Shown: piece by piece, positions 63,901 through 64,000 of the stretch
Layout of the letters: each line of letters starts with the position of its first letter
Position numbering within the stretch: the first letter of the stretch is position 1
Origin: Spongiivirga sp046524175
GTDB taxonomy: Bacteria; Bacteroidota; Bacteroidia; Flavobacteriales; Flavobacteriaceae
Length of the DNA stretch: 64,000 nucleotides
Direction of reading: 5' to 3'
Assembly (NCBI RefSeq): GCF_046524175.1
Contig: NZ_JBEFZF010000003.1
Span: 434,001 to 498,000, forward strand
Program-made: the position numbers and the translations under genes
Notes under the pieces: generated by a model
The model's input: the letters and a program-made list of their open reading frames with translations, nothing else
Databases searched by the model: none
Told to the model about the DNA's origin: nothing

Positions 63901-64000
63901 CCGGTGCCGCCATATCAACTTTAGTCACTGTTAACTCAGGATTTTTAACTACTGGTGTTGTAGTAGGATCATCGGCCGCAGCAGTATCCGGATCATCAGA
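60944..64000 (-). CDS. giant DUF11-repeat T9SS adhesin (5' end outside window)
   Basis: The frame is open to the window edge (1018 residues seen, N-terminus missing). About six DUF11-like repeats, each of ~120 residues, with patterns 'L.VTK......Y..VGEVI.Y.I.VTN.G..TLT...ITDPNAD.GSI.P' and 'ATHTITQADID.G.V.N.A'. Asp-rich TSP3 repeats follow (DSDGDGILNIDDLDDDNDGI), then the gliding-motility type B C-terminal domain (NGFSPDGDGKNDVFTIRGVE; YNRWGVLVYEANGY; SGYLYINR). Exported by Sec and then the type IX system. First gene of the adhesin-SprF-OmpA operon. The Calx-beta adhesin at 40322-49477 has the same overall plan with different repeats. Confidence 0.93.
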   Translation of the reverse strand, partial: SDDPDTAAADDPTTTPVVKNPELTVTKVDMAAPDGAYDTIGEVITYDIEVSNSGNTTLTNVVITDPNADLGSINPASIPTLLPGTTATVGATHTITQADIDVGIVTNQATVTADDPDGNEITATSDDPDVGGTDDPTNTPISQTSGVELTKVVLPLNPADPSDLYDTVGEAIRYRITATNTGNVTLIGASITDPNADAGSISPATADIPAGSSVDFTALHTITQADIDNAEVVNQATVSVDDPLNPGTPLTEVSDDPNTPADNDPTEITVPQVGELTVVKSVTSVGPYDSVGDVITYSIVTTNSGTITLSDVMVTDPNADLGSIQGGTIALLSPGNSFTATATHTITQADIDAGEVVNTASAAGIEPVAIGGNPTPTFDSNEVTTPVDQVSTLVISKSADPPTDDGFNEIGEIITYSITVENTGTTTLTNIIVSDPNADPGSITPATISSLNPGASVPLVASHTITQADLDAGNVTNTASVAGDDPQGNPVSDTQSDDPNTPAPDDPTITDLSQEGALSVTKTALPEPTDGLYNAVGEVINYDIVVTNTGNVMLNTITISDTNADGGVVTPNTIASLAPGASETVVAQYTITASDLTNGSVTNVATASGFDPSGTPVSDDSDDPLNSADVDNNGDGDPDDPTVVGTPQVLDLQMNKIINTDRFTAVGDQVTFVIQVINNGNVPLTNVMVTDPLIDSNSNDFYTTSTTIDLLEPGRTFTVGAVHVITQEDVVAGVVSNTASVSALINGGPEVTQDSNQVDAFLDSDGDGILNIDDLDDDNDGITDLEEQNGDPDLDTDGDGIIDSQDLDSDGDGILDIYEAGHNANDADGDGRLDGPVGSDGIPDSVQDSPNGGAVNYTPTDTDGDGIDDFQDIDDDGDNILTADETPDPDGNGNPSDAIDTDGDGTPDYLEPNNSNGEEIEVFNGFSPDGDGKNDVFTIRGVENFPENNLEIYNRWGVLVYEANGYGQSGKFFRGLSDGRVTIARNEELPVGTYYYIFTYVNGSNTTIEKSGYLYINR

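Overview
The window looks like chromosomal DNA of a flavobacterium (Bacteroidota, probably Flavobacteriaceae). Evidence: low GC; a tmRNA whose tag reads GENNYALAA; a fused SecDF; -7 elements of the TAnnTTTG type; many Cys-anchored lipoproteins; two loci of giant proteins ending in the gliding-motility-associated (type IX secretion, type B) C-terminal domain, each followed by a SprF/PorP-like gene.

Layout. 1-3699 (minus): three exported proteins (one partial, one NHL propeller lipoprotein, one FN3-plus-kelch-like propeller lipoprotein). 4008-6585 (minus): a TPR histidine kinase and a NarL/LuxR-type response regulator whose genes overlap by 8 nt. The same inverted repeat (TAGGG-N5-CCCTA) lies upstream of the kinase gene and of the kelch-like lipoprotein gene, suggesting a small regulon. 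6902-14371 (mostly plus): core genes gyrB, mdh and secDF, with a free-standing SecD-P1-like protein between mdh and secDF. 14480-16417 (minus): an animal-type haem peroxidase and a DUF1801 protein. 16526-19866 (plus): a membrane-protein/winged-helix-regulator/creD/DUF1361 cluster with two copies of a TACTTTG-N5-CAAAGTA operator. 20026-21687: a TPR/HTH regulator. 22034-23239 (minus): an alanine-dehydrogenase/saccharopine-dehydrogenase-like enzyme. 23429-23827: tmRNA.

Accessory region. Right after the tmRNA lies an 86-bp sequence that recurs, about 90% identical and ungapped, 26.5 kb later (23873 and 50386). Its end copies the last bases of the tmRNA. Between the copies are AT-rich, mostly unrecognised genes: a run of tiny cytoplasmic and exported proteins, a broken endonuclease/exonuclease/phosphatase fragment, an RX4H (HEPN/MltR-like) protein, a serine recombinase, a three-gene operon of exported helical proteins, a catalytically degenerate SRAP protein paired with a cytoplasmic trypsin-like protease, several lipoproteins, and a 3051-residue T9SS adhesin with its SprF partner.

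50968-57890: a lipoprotein with novel IARQPEA repeats, a DUF1214-like protein, a TPMT-family methyltransferase, a carboxypeptidase-regulatory-domain protein, an SDR, DUF1801 and DUF3052 proteins. 57944-64000 (minus): a second T9SS adhesin (partial), SprF and OmpA/PD40 operon.

The most novel-looking parts are the degenerate SRAP/protease pair with hairpins in its leader, the exported coiled-coil trio next to it, and the tmRNA-linked repeats. Starts were moved inward from the longest open frame wherever a signal peptide or family alignment required it; Shine-Dalgarno sites are weak throughout, as usual in this phylum, and did not help.
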